From Brevibacillus panacihumi W25 (lineage in GTDB: Bacteria; Bacillota; Bacilli; Brevibacillales; Brevibacillaceae): a DNA stretch of 64,000 nucleotides. The position numbers and the translations under genes are program-made. Of the stretch, positions 62,532 to 64,000 are shown piece after piece; the first letter of the stretch is position 1, and each line of letters begins with the position of its first letter. Location of the stretch: the NCBI RefSeq assembly GCF_000503775.1, contig NZ_KI629785.1, forward strand, positions 1,177,501 to 1,241,500, read 5' to 3'. The notes under the pieces are model-generated. The model was not told where the DNA came from, did no database searches, and saw only the letters and a program-made list of their open reading frames with translations.

Positions 62532-63302
62532 TTAGAGGTTCACGATTTCTTTAATGCTATTCAGCACATAGCGTGGACGATGTTCGCTTGTTTCCGCCAT
62601 CTCGGCAGTGCTGATACCCGTCAGGACCAGTACAGAATTCATCCCGGTATCATTGCCCATCTTGATGTCCGTCTCCAAGCGATCTCCGACCATATAGCAA
62701 GCGGAGTAATCCAGCCCGAGATGCTCTACAGCCGCCTCGGCAGCGATAGGAGAAGGCTTGCCAACCACCAGATCGATCGGTTGTCCTGTCGCTCCCTCCA
62801 AAGCACCGATCAGAGCGCCTGTGTCAGGAATCTGCCCATCCTCGAGCGGGCAAGTGCGATCCGGATTGGAGGCAATGACAACCGCTCCGCGAATCGCTGC
62901 CTGATAGAGATCATTGAGACGGTCATACGTAAAGTTGCGGTCCCAGGAAAGCACGACATACTGCACATCCAGCGGATTCTCGCTCATCGTGATGCCGTGT
63001 TCGCGCAGTTCATCGCGGATCGGCTCTTCCCCGATGACCAGCACCTTGTCTGTTGGCTTGCATACTTTTTGCAAATAACGGGCGACGATCAGAGATGAAT
63101 TGAGCACGTCATCCAGACTGGTCGGAATCCCCATCTTTGTCAATTTGTGTGCGTACGATTGCCGGGTCGCAATCGGCTTGTTGGACAGAAAGACTACCTT
63201 GTCCCCTCTGTCGCGCAAGGCTTGGATCGCCTCAACTGCTCCATCGATCAGCTTGTCGCCGAGGTAAACCGTGCCATCCAGATCAAAAATAAATCCCTTC
63301 AT
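62532..63302 (-). CDS. HAD-IIA family phosphatase (NagD/AraL-like)
   Basis: 256 residues. HAD motif I is FIFDLDGTVYLGD, motif II is VVFLSNKP, motif III Lys is in LVVGKPSPIAAEAA and motif IV is MVGDRLETDIKMGNDTG. The large C2 cap between motifs II and III is typical of sugar-phosphate and glycerol-phosphate phosphatases. It lies 37 bases after an ABC permease gene. A phosphorylated substrate imported by that transporter is a plausible target. Confidence 0.88.
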   Translation of the reverse strand: MKGFIFDLDGTVYLGDKLIDGAVEAIQALRDRGDKVVFLSNKPIATRQSYAHKLTKMGIPTSLDDVLNSSLIVARYLQKVCKPTDKVLVIGEEPIRDELREHGITMSENPLDVQYVVLSWDRNFTYDRLNDLYQAAIRGAVVIASNPDRTCPLEDGQIPDTGALIGALEGATGQPIDLVVGKPSPIAAEAAVEHLGLDYSACYMVGDRLETDIKMGNDTGMNSVLVLTGISTAEMAETSEHRPRYVLNSIKEIVNL

Positions 63303-63339
63303 GCTGACTCACTCCTGTCCTATCCAATCCGTCATCCTA

Positions 63340-64000
63340 TTAATAAAGCTGATCCTTCGTGATTTTCTTGGCGATAGCCTGAAGAATGATCACAATCACG
63401 ATAATCAAGATCGCCATCGCACACGCCGTATAATATTCACCGCGCAGCAGGTTTTGGAAGACCGCCAAGCTCATCGGCGCCCAGTCCGTAGGAGCCAAAA
63501 GAATGGAAATACTCGTCTCTTTAATAACGGTGACGAAGACCAGAATCGCACCGGCCGCAATCCCTGGCACCATCAACGGCCCAATGACCGTAAGCGCAGC
63601 AATGAGGTTGGATGCGCCCAGGCTGATAGCCGCTTCTTCGATATCCTTGCGTATCGCCATCATCGAGCTCATCGTCGAACGGATCATATACGGCATCCGG
63701 CGAATCGTATACGCGATGATCAGCAAAATCGCCGTCCCGGTCAGGTGGATCGGAGCTGTGTTAAATGTTTGAATCAGCGCGATCCCCAAGGCAATCCCGG
63801 GAACGATCAGCGGAATCGAGGAAACAAAGTCAAGTCCCCCGGAACCACGACGCACGACAAAGTAAGACACAAAGGTAGAGATGATCACGCTCAGCACCAG
63901 CGTACCTCCGGCCAGCACCATACTGTTCCAGATGTTTTTGCCGGAGATGCTGAAGATCGTTTTGTAGTGATCCAGCGTATACCCGTCCGGCAGCGCATGG
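63340..64000 (-). CDS. ABC transporter permease (FbpB/PotC type), incomplete at window end
   Basis: The visible 219 codons are the C-terminal part; the frame stays open to base 64000 (HALPDGYTLDHYKTIFSISG before the first internal Met), so the true start is outside. Five or six membrane helices and the EAA loop IEEAAISLGASNLIAALTVIGP are visible. Upstream genes of the transporter must lie beyond the window. The substrate is unknown. Confidence 0.9.
   Translation of the reverse strand, partial: HALPDGYTLDHYKTIFSISGKNIWNSMVLAGGTLVLSVIISTFVSYFVVRRGSGGLDFVSSIPLIVPGIALGIALIQTFNTAPIHLTGTAILLIIAYTIRRMPYMIRSTMSSMMAIRKDIEEAAISLGASNLIAALTVIGPLMVPGIAAGAILVFVTVIKETSISILLAPTDWAPMSLAVFQNLLRGEYYTACAMAILIIVIVIILQAIAKKITKDQLY

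Noticed and set aside
1-64000. CRISPR arrays, tRNA or rRNA genes, prophage or insertion-sequence transposases
   Set aside because: None seen: no regularly spaced direct repeats, no cloverleaf or rRNA-like tracts, and no transposase, integrase or phage structural gene recognised.

Overview
The window looks like chromosomal DNA of a spore-forming Gram-positive of the Bacillales, most likely Paenibacillaceae and Brevibacillus-like. This is inferred from a HemQ heme synthase, a GlpP antiterminator system, YisL, a preQ1-I riboswitch in front of queCDEF, an MhqR-type quinone-stress operon, an SLH-domain surface protein, a SigL (sigma-54) promoter and strong purine-rich ribosome-binding sites nearly everywhere. 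No species assignment was tested. No rRNA, tRNA or CRISPR array was recognised.

Layout. 0-12 kb: a nine-gene minus-strand unit made of a ROK regulator, a binding-protein ABC importer, a secreted PIG-L deacetylase, an argininosuccinate-lyase-like enzyme, a BadF-type sugar kinase, an intracellular PIG-L deacetylase and a small protein. It has a clear promoter and operator in front of the regulator and looks like an uncharacterised uptake and catabolic pathway for an acetylated amino-sugar conjugate. 12-24 kb: mostly ordinary genes (aromatic-acid exporter family protein, SLH protein, hemQ, nagB, YisL, a chemoreceptor, a YitT protein), an AT-rich pair of unknown genes, a shortened Fur/PerR-like gene and katA behind two PerR boxes. 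24.5-26.5 kb: a complete-looking group II intron with its reverse transcriptase, flanked by related short sequences in opposite orientation. 26.6-31.2 kb: hydrolase, class A beta-lactamase-like protein, cupin and the mhqN-mhqO-mhqD operon with two operator boxes. 31.2-34 kb: nrtR-pnuC-nadR for NAD salvage. 34-38.4 kb: aldehyde dehydrogenase and the queuosine-precursor operon queC-queD-queE-queF.

38.3-42.8 kb is an accessory, decaying zone: an arsC-SDR chimeric pseudogene, an acetyltransferase gene with nested inverted repeats after it, a frameshifted and truncated arsB, and a GC-rich penicillin-acylase-family gene. 42.8-45.5 kb: sodium/solute symporter and agmatinase-family gene behind a consensus sigma-54 promoter with a distal 25-bp palindromic activator site. 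45.7-47.1 kb holds an ECF sigma-factor start fused in frame to the extracellular part of its anti-sigma factor. 47-53.3 kb: many small membrane proteins, including three very short ones, a WG-repeat secreted protein, a GNAT remnant, DinB and DUF418 proteins. 53.4-57 kb: amino-acid permease and kynureninase divergent from a TetR gene. 57-64 kb: SDR, second chemoreceptor, glpD with a GlpP-type leader terminator, glpP, a HAD phosphatase and an ABC permease cut by the window end.
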